Origin: Sambucus nigra
Taxonomy: Eukaryota; Streptophyta; Magnoliopsida; Dipsacales; Adoxaceae
Direction of reading: 5' to 3'
Assembly: GCA_949130495.1 (NCBI GenBank)
Contig: OX422215.1
Span: 529,711,755-529,775,754 of the forward strand
DNA length: 64,000 bases
Numbering within the stretch: the first letter of the stretch is position 1; each line of letters starts with the position of its first letter. This document shows, one piece after another, positions 1 through 11,962 of the stretch. The translations under genes were made by a program, and so were the position numbers. The notes beneath the pieces were generated by a model that saw nothing but the letters and a program-made list of their open reading frames with translations, was not told the DNA's origin and did no database searches.

Positions 1-760
1 CTTGGTATTGTTCTATATGAAGTACAGGATCTGACTTTCCATCGTACTTGGGGGTCACCACAGGTGCTTTGAATTTCGATGGTGTAGGAAAATCCACAAT
101 GGCTTGCACAAAAGGTGTCCCTTGAACAAAAGTTCTCTGTAAGGGGTTTCTTGCCTTAGCCATTTCGCCTAGTCTATCCTCCAACCGCTGAATGGAACCT
201 TTCCATGCTTTATTTCCTTCCTCAGGCCGCTTAGTCCGAGCAATTGATTATTCTGACGTAGACTCCTGAGATTTATCTCGACGAGTAGCTGGTCGTGATT
301 GTGCTGATCCTTCTCTCAAACATTATGGTGGTCGAAAGCATCTCGATGGAACTCTAGGTGGACTCATGTTTCTCCTTGGTCCTAACCGACTGAAAGGAGA
401 TACTCGGCTTAATCTTTCCAAGGCACTGGTTTTCTCCGGAGAGAGAGAAATAGGTTGATCTGTATCCGTAGCCCGTATTGATGAAGTTCGCCCAGGTTGA
501 TAAGAAGAATCATTAGACTCTCCATTGCGATATGACCCAGTACGTCTGGATCGCGATTGCCCACGATCACTCCTTTGCCCTGAATAAATAGGTGCACCGC
601 CTTGAAGAGTTTGAAGGAGTTGCCTCATAGATTCTTGCATGGCGGTTTGTCCTTGAGCCAGATTTGTCATAATTCCGGCCAGATCTGGAGGTGCAGATGG
701 ATTTGGAGGATTTCTAATATTTCCAGCATTTCGATTACTGGATTCTGGATTATCTGCCAT
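1..760 (-). pseudogene. gypsy Gag polyprotein, N-terminal part, broken
   Basis: Start codon at 758-760, about 40 bases from the primer-binding site, as expected for gag. The first open stretch (323-760, 145 codons) starts MADNPESSNRN, is rich in Pro, Arg, Ser and Gln, and has the APPDLAGIMTNLAQGQTAMQ stretch seen before the capsid domain of plant gypsy Gags. After a stop at 323 the reading continues in another frame toward the left edge, with a capsid-like segment (VTPKYDGKSDPVLHIEQY). It would form the virus-like particle that packages element RNA. The stop and frame change make it a probable pseudogene. The part beyond base 1 cannot be judged. Confidence 0.7.
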
Positions 761-802
761 CGATGATAAATGATTTTTATGAAAAACGATAGTTACAGTC
801 GT

Positions 803-820
803 TTCCCACAGACGGCGCCA
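803..820 (-). other. Primer-binding site of the gypsy element at 1-1364
   Basis: On the minus strand TGGCGCCGTCTGTGGGAA follows the LTR end (CATCAACA) after a 3-base spacer. The same string appears at the other Tat-like elements in this window. I am not certain which tRNA it matches. Confidence 0.75.
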
Positions 821-823
821 ATC

Positions 824-1364
824 TGTTGATGTAAAAAACTAGATTGCTCTAATTATTCAATCACAGATAAATAAATAAGACAAAGATTTTTAAAGTGGTT
901 CGGCTAGGAATTGCCTACGTCCACTGTTATGTTATTGCTGAGTGTTTGCAGAATTCTTGATTACAAGTTCTCTCAAGAAATTCCGGTCCCTTTGAATGGG
1001 GTTGATACAAGGTATTTATAGCCTTGAGGCTGTACATGAAAGGTTTGATACATTAAATGATATACATGTGAAAGGGTAATACATTTAATGCAGCGTGCGC
1101 GTTAAGAATATAAGCATTCAATGAATATTTGAACTATTGATTATCTGGCAATTAATGATATGACCGAGGTGCAGCTCGGACCGCCATAGTTGCTCGTTGC
1201 TCAGGAGTTCCTCGGTGCGCTAGAGTTCCTCGGTGTATCCTCGTTGCTCGGAAAGAATCATAGTTGGTCGGGAAATGAACTTCCTCGCTGCTATTGTGCC
1301 ACATAGATTGACACGTGTCTTCGTATTATTCGTCCACATCAGCATATTAATTTTGGTATCAACA
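824..1364 (-). repeat. 5' LTR of gypsy element
   Basis: 541 bp, bounded by TGTTGAT and ATCAACA, next to a primer-binding site. On the minus strand it carries a GTGGACGTAGGC...GCCGAACCAC segment (895-924), a stem-forming motif also found in two other gypsy LTR families here. Confidence 0.85.
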
Positions 1365-1617
1365 GTTGTATTATGTTAAACCGAGTGTTCGGTTACTTTA
1401 TATCATTTCAGTTTCGTATATATAAATGCGTGAATGTTTTATTTAGTTGGTTTGGTTAAAAATATTAGTTAATGTAAAATGTTGACGCTGGCCAAATAAG
1501 TTATTAGTAATTAAACTGGTTTTCGACAGTGATGCTAAGAATGAACCATATGAGACTCCTATTTTAATTTGGTATAGGATTGATCACCTAGTATTTTATT
1601 AGGCAGGGTGTCACAGA

Positions 1618-1629
1618 TGGTATTAGAGC
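1618..1629 (+). other. Primer-binding site of element A
   Basis: TGGTATTAGAGC, one base off the plant initiator-Met site TGGTATCAGAGC. It sits two bases after the LTR end TGTCACA, the same spacing as in element B. Confidence 0.8.
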
Positions 1630-3299
1630 ATCAGGTTCTAGTGTCTTTAGGAATTTGTGTGAAAGTACTACATTTTCAACATTACTTTCGATTTGATATA
1701 GAGCCTTATGATTAGGATTGTTGATTCCTTTTATGAGATTTCATTCTCCTTCCATTATGTAAGATTATAGTAAATCTTTTGTGCGCTTAGTTGAGATTCA
1801 GGTGCGGATCGATGAAGGGTGACCAGGGAAGTCCGTTATGAGGGAAGTAGGAGGCGTGGTTGAGTTGGAGCTCTTAGTTGAAGTCGAGGACGAGGACCAC
1901 ATTAGATGTCACTCCCCTTGTGGAATTATCAAGGATTGCTGCAACGAATACTAAGGTATAGTAGTTATAACTATCCACGTACCTCTATATTAAAGAGTGA
2001 TGCTAAACTTGAATTATACCCAGTGAAGTTAAATTGGGAAAAAGGTTGAAAGGATCTTTGATAAGGACCATACGTTAAAGTTAAGTCATGCAGAGGCAGT
2101 GTAGATTTATTCAGTGGAAGTATAGGGCTCAAAAGCTTTGGTTTAGAGAGGGTATAGAAAGGACCAGATGTGAAAATTTGAGGAAATTTTTTCACTCGTT
2201 GGAGAAATGTTGAAATGGTGGGAACGATGGTCACCATACTTGAAGGAGCAGGATGTTTATCTCATAGAGGAATCTTACGGATGATTTTAATCGCGAATTT
2301 CTTTAATTTATCAAACATGGGGAGAGTGTAGTTTCTAAATTATACACATAAGGATTGGTCAGAGGCCAACAGTGAATAAAGAGTTATATGGATAAGTTAA
2401 CTTTGTACCAAATTAAGGTGGGTACAATGAAGAGAGAGTCCTTCAGAGGACTAATAGGATCACTTATAAGTGTTGCTAACACTTATGTAGAATTTGTGTT
2501 CGTGCGACCCCACAGGTGATTGTCAGGATGAAGGCTATAGAGTCCAAGATACTAATAACCTTAACGTGGTCAGGGAGGCTATAGATGGGGAAATATGGTG
2601 ATGTTGAATGTAGAACCACAGCTTTGATCTTACCCGACCTGAGTTTAAGGACAAGAATAGGGTGCCGAGATGGGGCATTGATTTAAGTAGTTTTGGTTCA
2701 GTTAAGACAAGTGTACTATGTCCGGGAACCAATTAGAACAGTTAGGGAGATTGGTAAAGTTATTATTATGAGTTTCACCTCGGATGAAGGAGGTATATTT
2801 TGTGTGGCTAGATTGAGTCACAGTATTTTATTAGCCCTAGATTCGTGCGTGTGATTCGAGTTTACTGTTAGTATCGGTAACATTATATAGTGTATGTCTA
2901 TATGTTTTTTTGCAGTAGCAGGGTTTTATTTTCCTTCATTCACTGTTAAAAAAATGGGTGTTGGTATTTTGAGATTATATTTGGTTTGCACTTCTCGTTT
3001 TGTATGTTTTATACGAGTATAGTACTATTCTGAGTATAATAGGTATTTGTGGATAATCGAAGCGATATAAGGCTAATGATTGAAAGACTATCATATCCGC
3101 AGTTCCAGGGTGGAACGGGTTGTTATTACGATATCTCACCTGGATATAGGTTGAGCTTGTCTTTATTATACATTTAGATGGAACTTCGGTGAGTAGATGT
3201 TTCACTACCATGACGTTAGTGCATGGGGACCTTATAGATATGATCTAAGGTATGCATGATTAATTATTTTATATGTTTTATGCTGACATACCTCCATGA

Positions 3300-3390
3300 C
3301 CGACAATGTTAAGTGGTAGTGTATCATAGGGGTTCCTTGTTTGGATTTTTCTTTGCGAGACACTCCACGCATGAACCTTGATGACGTTGG
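3300..3390 (+). other. Structured RNA module, copy A1
   Basis: First of five copies. Outer stem CCGAC (3300-3304) with GTTGG (3386-3390). Second stem GTGT (3319-3322) plus GGGG (3329-3332) with CTCC (3363-3366) plus ACGC (3367-3370). The inner hairpin (3346-3360) is the weakest of the five, with one mismatch. The loop segment GGGTTCCTTGTTTGGAT is nearly invariant. No known RNA family was recognised. Confidence 0.6.
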
Positions 3391-3755
3391 GAGTGGAGAG
3401 ATGTTGTATACTAGGATGTTGGTTTTGATGATAGATTAGCTAAGGGTCATGTGAAGATTAAAGGCTAATGGAAAAGCACTGAAAATGTTTCTCTCACCGC
3501 AAGTATGTGGGTGAGGCAAGGTAAAGGAAGTCGGGTTGAGGCTTAAAGCCATGCCTTGAATAGAAGAAGAATTCAGAGGAAATACGGTTTGGGTATGATA
3601 TTCGTAAAAATTTTGCGGAGAGTAGGCACACCCATTAGTTGGACTTTCCATCTCGCCAAGATGGAAGGATATAGTGGTTGAAGTACGTTAGTAGGTTAAC
3701 GAGATAGGATTTAGAATGTCCCGATGGTGTGCCTTAGGCCGTTATATCTTGATGA

Positions 3756-3847
3756 CCGACGATGTGAGGAACTAGTGTAACGGGAGGGTTCCTTGTTCGG
3801 ATTTTGCTTTACGAGACGTCCCACATATGAAATCAAGAAAATGTCGG
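3756..3847 (+). other. Structured RNA module, copy A2
   Basis: Outer stem CCGAC (3756-3760) with GTCGG (3843-3847). Second stem GTGT (3775-3778) plus GGGA (3782-3785) with TCCC (3819-3822) plus ACAT (3823-3826). Inner hairpin TTTTG (3802-3806) with CGAGA (3812-3816). ACAT here replaces ACGC of the other copies, yet all four pairs with GTGT remain possible. Confidence 0.6.
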
Positions 3848-4648
3848 AAGTAGAGAGAGGTCTTGAGCACTAGGGATACAGTTAGGACAATTCTCATTTT
3901 ACGTGTGTAGGAAAACACACTGATCTTATGACTATTTAGAGATAAGGACAGTCGAGCAAGTGGCGCTGATATATAAAGAATGGAATTTCGAATTATTCGA
4001 GTTAGGAATATCCAGGTGTTAGTACAAGCCTGAGGAAAATGAGGCCCATTTTTAGAGATAGTGTTACGTATGGGACGTTTATAATGGTTGTGCAGATAGG
4101 AACGGATTATAGGGTGTATACGCACCTTGGTTAGATGGTTTTATGTATCGTCTAAAATAGAAGGGGGGTAGTATATAAAGCTGAAGAATATGCTTTGGAG
4201 CAGTTATAGGTTGGATTGAACGTCGTAGGATGCACACGATAACCCAATTATGTAGGTGCAACAAGAGTTAGTACACCTAAGATAAGAGAGAAAACTGATG
4301 GTAATAGTCAAGCGTTAGTGTAGTTTCCTTTTGAGGGAGATTTGATGTCCTGATGTTAATGAATGGAAGCTTCGGGTGTCAGCTTTCCAATTAGATAGAT
4401 ATGTTAGAGCTACGATTTTAGGCTCATTTTCTTTATATACGGTTATTTTTCGTTTTTATAGTTGATCTTACGATCGAGGTAGTGTTCTAACATATAGAGG
4501 TTTGGTTAGGCTTGTTGTTAAGCTAGTGCAATAGAAAATAAGCCTTGAGATGGGTGGGTACCGTGAATGACTATAAGGTAGGGTATCTTGATATTCAAAC
4601 CATACTAGATATCCATCACTCCACCATTTTAAGGTCCTAACTTGGTAG

Positions 4649-5369
4649 TGAAATCATTAAGTAAATAAAACATGCTGGGAAAGGCACAATTTTAGGAAAA
4701 ATTCCCTTTTGGGTAAAAACTTTTATTTCACTATATAATGCAAATCTCAACTTATAATTACATAGAGAAATCTGCAATGAATTTTCTGCAGAAAACCTAC
4801 ATAGACCGCAACCTGAAATTAGCAAAGATTCCCGCAAGAACCTCAAGAACTGCAACTCTTCCTTTAACAATGAATAGCCTCGAGTATCCCCAATGACTGT
4901 AGTCATCTGCAGTCATCTTCCACGAGAACTACCAATCCAGCAGTAAAAATGGCACTCTATAAAGAAAAACTTCTACAGAAGTATTTAGGTTCCACTAATT
5001 ATTCACAAAAAAATTGGGATGTTTTGGTGAATCAAAAACTAGATGTTTTGGGAGTTTTAATGACAAGCCTATTTCGTTTGAACGACATGAGCATTTTTTT
5101 TTAAAAAGATCGCCTACAGATCTTACAAAGAAAAATTGCCTCATTTTAATTAAAATTTTTTTTGAAAAATATCCCAATACTAAAGTAAAGCATTTACGAA
5201 GCTTAAACACATTCCTTACCAAAATCAATCTTCTAGATGTCCGTTGTTAAAGAAACTTGATATTCGGATCCGTCGTCTTGAACAAATGATCGTGAACTTG
5301 TTTTGACAGTTGTAGCGGTATACGACATACACAATGTAACCTCGGGACTATTGAAAATATGTCCTTTCA
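4649..5369 (-). repeat. 3' LTR of copia element Z'
   Basis: 721 bp with ends TGAAA/TTTCA. Contains the GTCGTATACCGCTACAACTG segment shared with the LTRs of X and Y, so all three belong to one copia superfamily cluster. Confidence 0.8.
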
Positions 5370-5866
5370 AATATCCCCCTACGTCTATGCCGATACAAAA
5401 TAAAAATAATCTAAATTATCAATACAAAAATCCTATACAAATATAATACCCTCACATGCAACCCAAAAACCGTAAAGATACTAAATATGCAAGTCTTCAA
5501 ATTCTCTTCAAAATCTTCACCCTTGAAATCTCGAAATCTCTTTGCTATCCTTGCGCTTCTTTAATGTGCTTTACAAATGATCATCAAGTCCTAGACACAA
5601 TAAACAAATCAAATACCTTTATGAAGTATCGAATTTGAAATGAGATAAACATAAATCAAATTAAGTAAATCAATTCTCCAATCTCCCCCATAATTCAAAT
5701 TCTCAGTCCCCCATAATTCATAATTCTTTCTCCCCTTTTTATTTGTCCAAAATACACAAGGAAAAGAATAAACACAACTAAATACAGAGTGTCATGACAA
5801 GTATATCAAATATATATCAATTAAACTCATGCAAGGATAAACTCAAAATCAATCATAACCAATAAT
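4649..5866 (-). mobile_element. Element Z': Ty1/copia element, 3' end only
   Basis: Minus-strand remnant of a copia element consisting of the 3' LTR (4649-5369) and about 500 bases of adjoining 3' internal sequence. The polypurine tract is on the minus strand at about 5370-5385 (GACGTAGGGGGATATT before the LTR start TGAAAGGACAT). It is closely similar, in inverted orientation, to the 3' end of element Z (36780-37986). It is cut at 5866/5867, where duplication copy 1 begins. ORFs in this stretch are short and unconvincing. Confidence 0.8.
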
Positions 5867-5917
5867 CCCCATTTGTTCAAGACTCCATGGTGTCTGCTTT
5901 TCTTCTCTCTCTGTGTA

Positions 5918-5918
<1 letters not shown>

Positions 5919-5950
<32 letters not shown>
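5919..5950. repeat. (AC)n microsatellite
   Basis: About 16 AC units in the flank shared by the two duplication copies; the copy 2 equivalent (46299-46321) is shorter. Confidence 0.95.
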
Positions 5951-5953
<3 letters not shown>

Positions 5954-6019
5954 TACACACAATTGTTTAGTTTTTTTTAATTAAAAAGTTACCACAATCA
6001 ACAAATCCCTCAATATACA

Positions 6020-6431
6020 TGTGGGTACCTCGATTAACTATTATGGCCCAGATGAGTAGCCCAATTAAGTTCGGTCCGAAGTCTAAAGGCCTCGTTCATA
6101 ACAAATTCAGTTATGACCCATTCAAACCCTAAAATCTCTCAAGAGATATTATAGGGATCATAGGTTAACGTGGAGGAGTCCAATACCTCCACTCTTCGAG
6201 AAATTACATGTATATATTAAACTCTCAGCCCGGGGCAAAGGGCACGTAATTGTAAACACTCCCTCGGAGTAAAGAGAAATAAGAAACAGAGAGCACCACC
6301 GTGGACGTAGGCCATTTTATCGAACCACGTATATATTGTGTCATGTGTGATTGTAGTTATTTTGTGTTCTTTATTTATTCTCGTGATCGCATTTGCTTAT
6401 TATTTTTGTGTTGAGATTTATTGTCTCCACA
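6020..6431 (+). repeat. 5' LTR of Tat-like gypsy, copy 1
   Basis: 412 bp, TGTGGGTACC at the start and TCTCCACA at the end. Contains the GTGGACGTAGGC...GAACCAC stem motif at 6301-6328. Its start TGTGGGTACC is also the start of the Tat element LTR at 22691, read on the minus strand. Confidence 0.85.
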
Positions 6432-6498
6432 ATTGGCGCCGTCTGTGAATAGCGATTGTTTTTTCTTTGAAGAAAGCCTTCACCATCAAGAACCCAAA

Positions 6499-7473
6499 AT
6501 GTCTGGTCACAGCGATAACGCCCTTTAAGTAGGGGATATTCAAGACCAACCCACTCCTCGAAGGGTTAGATCCTAAGTTCGACGTTCAAACCCAAGGCGT
6601 CGCCCAGAACGGTAGGCCTCGGAAGAAAGCCAGGGACTATCTAGGTCGACGTAAGTTTCCAGGCTGATCGATGCCTACGAGGCCAGACTCCAAGAGCAAG
6701 AGGAAGCTACTTGTAAGCAGGAAGATAGGAAAACTAAAAAAGATGGAGAGATAACTCCATCCCAGCACGAGGCAACGTCACTATCGCACTTCTAGCCCTC
6801 AGGCGAGCAAGTCTCGTAGCCGAGGAAGGAGTCTAAGACATGGACCTCCAAAAATTGAGGGACATAGGTCAGATGACGACTTATCTGAGCAACATCAATC
6901 AGCTCGCCGTTATAGGAGCCCAGGCCGAGCGAATGACGGCATTCGAAATTTGGTCCGAAGAGAAATGGACCAACACCTAGTGCATTGGTGTGCCGGGTCG
7001 ACTAAAGAGCTGGCCAGACGAGCTCTCAGGACCCAGATGAAATCCCCTTTCTCAAGGTAGATAGAAGAAGAAGAAGAAGCCCCCAAGAAGTTAGCAATGC
7101 CTAGGTTTATGATCAACGATTGAAAGACCAGCCCTATCGACCATGTTAGGGAGTATAGGCAAGTTAGGAACTCTTGGAATCACCGGGATGCATTAATGTG
7201 TAGGATCTTTTCGATGAGCTTATATGATGTGGCTCAAAAGTGGTTCGAGAGACTACCTCATCGATCCATTAGGAGCTTCGAGTCCCTAGCAGAGCTCTTC
7301 GCAGCTCGCTTCATTACCATCATCTCCCACCCGAAGAGGATGGATTCTTTGTTGACAGTAAAGAAAATGCCCCAGGAGAGCCTCAAGAACGATGTGAAGA
7401 GATATTGGGATCTATTCAACAAGGTGGAGGACTGCTCGGAGCAGGGCTCCGTGGCGTCCTTTAAGATTGGTTT
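6499..7473 (+). pseudogene. Tat-like gypsy Gag, truncated and decayed, copy 1
   Basis: Start codon at 6499-6501 (MSGHSDNAL then a stop). Many stops follow, but the protein can be traced against the Tat Gag at 20540-22209: an Arg-rich N-terminus, the SRLIDAYEARLQEQEE helix, MDQH...RALRTQMKSPFSR, then the capsid-like domain, open from 7196 (MCRIFSMSLYDVAQKWFERL). The last residues before truncation are VEDCSEQGSVASFKIGF. The family role is particle assembly; this copy cannot encode it. Confidence 0.8.
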
Positions 7474-8482
7474 TGTAAAGGGAAAATAATCCCAAAGGGT
7501 GGTTTTCACAAACTTCCAATTTTAGTTCATCCCTGAAACATTCAACTACGTGTCAATACAAATAAGATATAGCACGCGTCATAATAATTCGGGAAAAATC
7601 CCCTAAGGGAAAAACCTTTTATTTCTAGAACTTCGAAAAGTTTACAAGACCATTGACTTACATACAACCTGATAATCACCCACAAGTGTAATGAAGGGTG
7701 TCTTCATCAAACCTTCAAAGCAACGGCTAGAAATCTATAGTGGTTCACGCACAGCTATACCACAAGGACCGCAGCTCAAAAAACTCCATAGAAACTCCCT
7801 CCACAATAGCACGTAGCTCTCGGTTGTAGAGATCTTCCCACAAAGGATGAACAAAAGAAAAGCAGTGTTCTTGAACACGAAAGCAATTCACCAAAGCATA
7901 TGTGGTTTTTGTGAATTGAAAATAGAAGGGGATTAAACCGTAAACGAAGAAGTCAAAAGGATTTTGTAGTTTTGCAGTTTTCTGTCTTTCAAAACGCTAG
8001 GACTTCCGAATGAAAATGAAACCATTTAACGAGTATTTATACAAAATCATGCCGCCTCGGTATATGAACTCGTTCGAACGAGAAAGAGATCTTGCGCGAA
8101 TGACATACGTGTGTCATTCAAGCGACATCATGCGATAATGCAATGTCGTTTGAATGACAAAGCAAAGTCGTTTGAATGACTGTTACGTCAATAAATATTA
8201 TTTTTAATGTCCGCTCCAATACTTAGAAAAAATACTCATTCTCAAATTTTGAAGAAAAAGTCCGCTCCAACACTTAGAAAATATGTTGTAATAATATCCC
8301 AAAAGCTCTAAGTGTAAAGTTAAGGTATTAAAAACATAACCTTACCAAAGTAAACTTTGCGGAGTCTTTTTGATGAAGAACTTGATATTCGGATCCGTAT
8401 TTGATGATTGAATGTTCTTTGACGGTGTTGCGGTATACGACATATTAAATTCATAACAGACTTATAAAATAATGTCCTTACA
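7474..8482 (-). repeat. 3' LTR of copia element X, copy 1
   Basis: 1009 bp; on the plus strand TGTAAAGGG at the left and TCCTTACA at the right. Inserted within gypsy gag at 7473. Confidence 0.85.
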
Positions 8483-9723
8483 AATCGCCCCCTATGTCTA
8501 TGTCGGTACATACATAAAAACATCTGAATTATCAAATACCAAAAAAACCAATACAAATCTACCCTCCCATGAATAAATTTGCAAGATCTCAAACTTTTCT
8601 TCATAACTCTTGAACTTCAAATTTCAAAGCTTTTCTCATCAGGGGGTGTGCAACATAATGATCTTCAATCTTTGTACCTACAAACATGAGACAAAGCAAA
8701 TACCTTCGTGACACATCGAGTTTAAAATGATATAAGAATAAATCAGTAATAAATAAAATCTCCCTAAAGCAAACTCCCCCATAACATGATAATTCTTTCT
8801 CCCCCTTTTTATGATGTCCCCAAATAGACAGATAAGAAGAAATAATCAAAACATGGAGTGTCACGAAAAAAATGCATAGCAAATATGAATCAATCAACGC
8901 ACATGCAAAGGAGTATCTAAAAAATATTCACAAACTATTTTTGATTTTTCAAATTTTTCGTAGAAAAAAGATACCACAAATCAGACCATGGATTTATACT
9001 AAAACAACGAAGTCATGGAAATAGAATGTATGGGTGAGAACACATTCGATAGGTAAATAAACTCAATCAATCATATGTGCACGATGAATACGTGTACTCC
9101 TAACGAATGAACATCAAAAGTATCCTTAGGTGTAAAAATTATTGAATTTATATGACATCGTCTTATGCAAATCAACAAATCAAAGTCAAAGTGATTTCCA
9201 CAACAATAATGTCCAAAACTATTTAACGCTTTTTCAAGACTTAAAAAAAAAAAGACATGCAAACCCCTTTTAATTTCCATCTAAACTCCCTCATATATAT
9301 TTTCTTTTAGAGGTGTAAAAACTAAATTCTCAAACTTTGGAGAATTGGTGTAAAAACCTAATTGGCCCATAATTGGAATGAAATTATTTTTATTGCCTAT
9401 AAATGTTTTTGAGCTCTTTTAAACCTCTTTGGACCCCGAATAATAAAATTCCTCAATTTTTAGGTCCGATATAACGGTGGCTTAGTATTCGCAAAGGCAA
9501 AATGAACCTTTCGGAGTGCTTCCCCGTTTTTACATAAAGCACACAAATCCTCACAAACATGGTTCAAAGGTTCACACTTTTTATTGTCTTGATTTATCTC
9601 ATTTGGTTCGATGTACAAACATAATTGAGATAAGCGCAATAATCAAACAAATTCGTGCATGTGTGCATCAAAAGACAAAGTGAGTCAATCATGTAGACAT
9701 CTTAATGACTCCAAACATTACAA
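8483..9723 (-). other. 3' internal non-coding region of element X, copy 1
   Basis: AT-rich, with only short ORFs that lack recognisable domains. The CTTAATGACTCCAAACATTA segment at its end also occurs inside element Y (about 22905 and 50750), showing that X and Y share a 3' region. About 0.9 kb of it is deleted in copy 2. Confidence 0.6.
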
Positions 9724-10872
9724 TAAAAAGTGCGTAAACGTGGTGTGTGATATCGAATAAAAAATTATTCGCAAGTTTCCAAGTACCACATTTTTTAATT
9801 AGAGTCTATTTTTGAACAAAATAAATACAACCCCTAAACATGCGTTAAAATTAAGAAGATATTTAATTGAACACAATATTTCAAATAAATCCTAAAAACA
9901 TGCATCAAGATGATTTATCAAATAACATAAAGCATGTGACACAACATATCAGGAAAAATCCCCGCAGGGCAAAACCATATTATTTTCAGTATAATTTTTA
10001 AAGAACGGTTACACGGATTATAATGAAAATAAGTGTGACATACGAAATACCCGCAGGTGTCGGTTCCGATGTCGTCGGCTGGAATCTCCCGCAAGAATTC
10101 CAAATGGGCAGCAATGAAGAAGATACTGGCTTCTCCACAAAAAACTCCTCAATGAGTAGAATAGATCATTTGAAGATTTATGTTGTGCACGTGAAAATAG
10201 AAGAGAAGTGTGCATTTATAAGGGAAGATTAAAGCTCAAAAAACATCTTTAGGAAAACATGGAGGAAGAAGGGATGAATTTTGCTTAGCATGTTTCAAAA
10301 ATGATTTAAAGTGGTGATAGCATTTGACATAAAAATCATTCCAGTAATAGGTACCCCGAACCGGTTTGGGTGTACCGAGAACCGGTTCACCCCCCAAACC
10401 GGTTTGGCCTGGGTTCGCGGAAAATCGTTGGAACATGGGGCTGAACACTTAGCAATTTTCAAGGATTTTTCTTGGAGTTTTCTCCATTTTCAAAGGGCCA
10501 TAACTTCTTCACCGTAGCTCAGATTGAGGTGTCGTTTCTTCCAGTATCTTCGTTGCGGCTAAGTCTTCAACTTTCCAGTTAACTAGACCTCTGGAAAGTG
10601 GCTGTAAAATTACCAAAATTCCCTTGAACATCCATAACTAGCCTTCTTTCACTGTTTTGACTTCTCTTTCGTACCACTTGCATTTCGGGCATAAAATTAT
10701 GGAACGTGAAGTCGTTGAGGCAGATGTGGGACACTTGATGGAGATGATGAGTGCATGATTCCCGAAATTTGGATTGAGACCGTCGTATGAGATCGTGCAG
10801 AGACGTGCCAAATGTAGCAGCGTACGACATTTACAAATGTAAGATAACGGACATGAGAAATATGTCCTTACA
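9724..10872 (-). repeat. 3' LTR of copia element Y, copy 1
   Basis: 1149 bp. Ends are T(G)AAAAGTGCG and TCCTTACA on the plus strand. Holds three AACCGGTT palindromes at 10359, 10380 and 10397. Confidence 0.85.
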
Positions 10873-11954
10873 AATCTCTCCCTATGTCTATGCCGGTACA
10901 TACATAAAAAATAAGAATTATGCAAACTCCCAAAAACAAATGACATATAACATAATATCCCCATTAAACCCTCGAACTGAGAATACAAAATGACATGTCT
11001 TCAATGAAACTTCAACATCTTCAAATCTTGAACATTCCAGAAACTCCCAAAGCTTTTCTCATCAGGGTGTGCAATCCAATAGATATCGACTTTGTACCTA
11101 CACAGATGTGATAAAGCAAATACCGATAACACGCAACAGTTTGATTTATAACGATATGCAAAGATCAAATATCAATTAAGTTTAAGCAAATCATAAATAA
11201 ATCATTCTCCCTCATTCTCCCCCTTTTTATGATGTCCCCAAATAGACAGATATGAGAAGCATAAATATGGAAAATGTCACAAAAAAAGGTTATTTTTTTG
11301 TAATTTTTCAAATTTTTACTCAAAATATACAACAAAGAATCAAAGGATAATCTATTTTTGAATTTTTCAAAATTTGTACACAATATATATACAAAAAGAA
11401 TTCACACCATGAAAGAACACAAAAACAACCAAGTTGATGATAGCGTAATTGTAGGGTGTGAACACATTCGATAGGTAACTAAACTCAATCAATCACATGT
11501 GCACGATGCATACGTGTACTCTTAACGAATGAACATCAAAAGTATCCTTAGGTTTAAAAATGATTGAATTTAGATGACATCATCTTAATCAAATCAACAA
11601 ATGAAAGTACAAGTGATTTCCACACCAATAACGTCCAAAACTATTTAGCACTTTTTCAAGATTTTCATGGACATGCGAACCCGTTTATATTTTCCAACCA
11701 AACTCCCTCAGATATATATTTTTTTTTGAGGTGCTAAACAAAATTCTCAAACTTTGGAGAATTGATGGTGAAACCTAATGGCCCATATTTGATATGTATT
11801 GCTCTTTATTGCCTTCAAATTTTTTTGGACTCTTTTAACCTCTTTAGACCCCGGATAATAAAATTCCTCATTTTTTTAGGTTTGTTTTAACGGTGGCTTT
11901 AGCGTAAAGGATAGATAATTACCGTTCATATCCCCTCCCCATTTTTTAAATATC
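10873..11954 (-). other. 3' internal non-coding region of element Y, copy 1
   Basis: Polypurine tract, then AT-rich sequence with no supportable ORF. It ends at ATACA (11955-11959), the target site of the Tat insertion; in copy 2 the same sequence continues uninterrupted at about 50547. Confidence 0.65.
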
Positions 11955-11962
11955 ATACATAT

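Larger units (their letters stand above)
1..1364 (-). mobile_element. Ty3/gypsy LTR retrotransposon, 5' part only
   Basis: A minus-strand gypsy element whose 5' LTR (824-1364), primer-binding region and gag start lie in the window; the rest runs off the left edge. The LTR ends form the inverted repeat TGTTGAT/ATCAACA. The element abuts LTR sequence of element A at 1365, so it probably inserted into that LTR; GTTGT at 1365-1369 is the candidate target duplication. Its gag and primer-binding site resemble those of the Tat-type element at 11963-22691, but the LTR sequence differs, so it is a separate family. Confidence 0.85.
1370..4648 (+). mobile_element. Element A: Tekay/Del-like non-coding (LARD-like) LTR element, partial
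   Basis: An older relative of element B (57559 onward). 1370-1615 matches the 3' end of the B LTR (CGACAGTGATGCTAAGAATG... ending TGTCACA). The primer-binding site follows at 1618. The interior to about 4640 parallels the B interior, including the GATGAAGGG segment and two copies of the structured module (3300-3390, 3756-3847). No ORF longer than about 120 codons exists, and none resembles gag or pol. The 5' LTR is cut by the gypsy element at 1-1364 and the 3' LTR is replaced by copia element Z'. Confidence 0.75.
6020..7473 (+). mobile_element. Gypsy (Tat-like) element, 5' part, copy 1
   Basis: 5' LTR 6020-6431, primer-binding site from 6434 (TGGCGCCGTCTGTG), then a gag pseudogene cut at 7473 by the LTR of copia element X. 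No continuation appears on the far side of X, which is joined to an Athila element instead, so the rest was deleted. The copy 2 counterpart is 46380-47846. Confidence 0.85.

Noticed and set aside
1971..2237. Minus-strand ORFs in element A interior
   Set aside because: Opposite to the element's sense strand, no motif, not preserved in element B.
3300..3390. Hammerhead ribozyme in the repeated module
   Set aside because: No CTGATGA plus GAAA core in the right order in any of the five copies; ATGACC-GAC and CATGAA phrases only superficially resemble it.
5014..5250. Overlapping ORFs in the Z' LTR
   Set aside because: They lie wholly in LTR sequence and differ from the equivalent positions of the Z LTR, so they are not conserved.
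5919..5950. CRISPR-like or regulatory array at the CA repeat
   Set aside because: A simple dinucleotide microsatellite; the organism is a plant.
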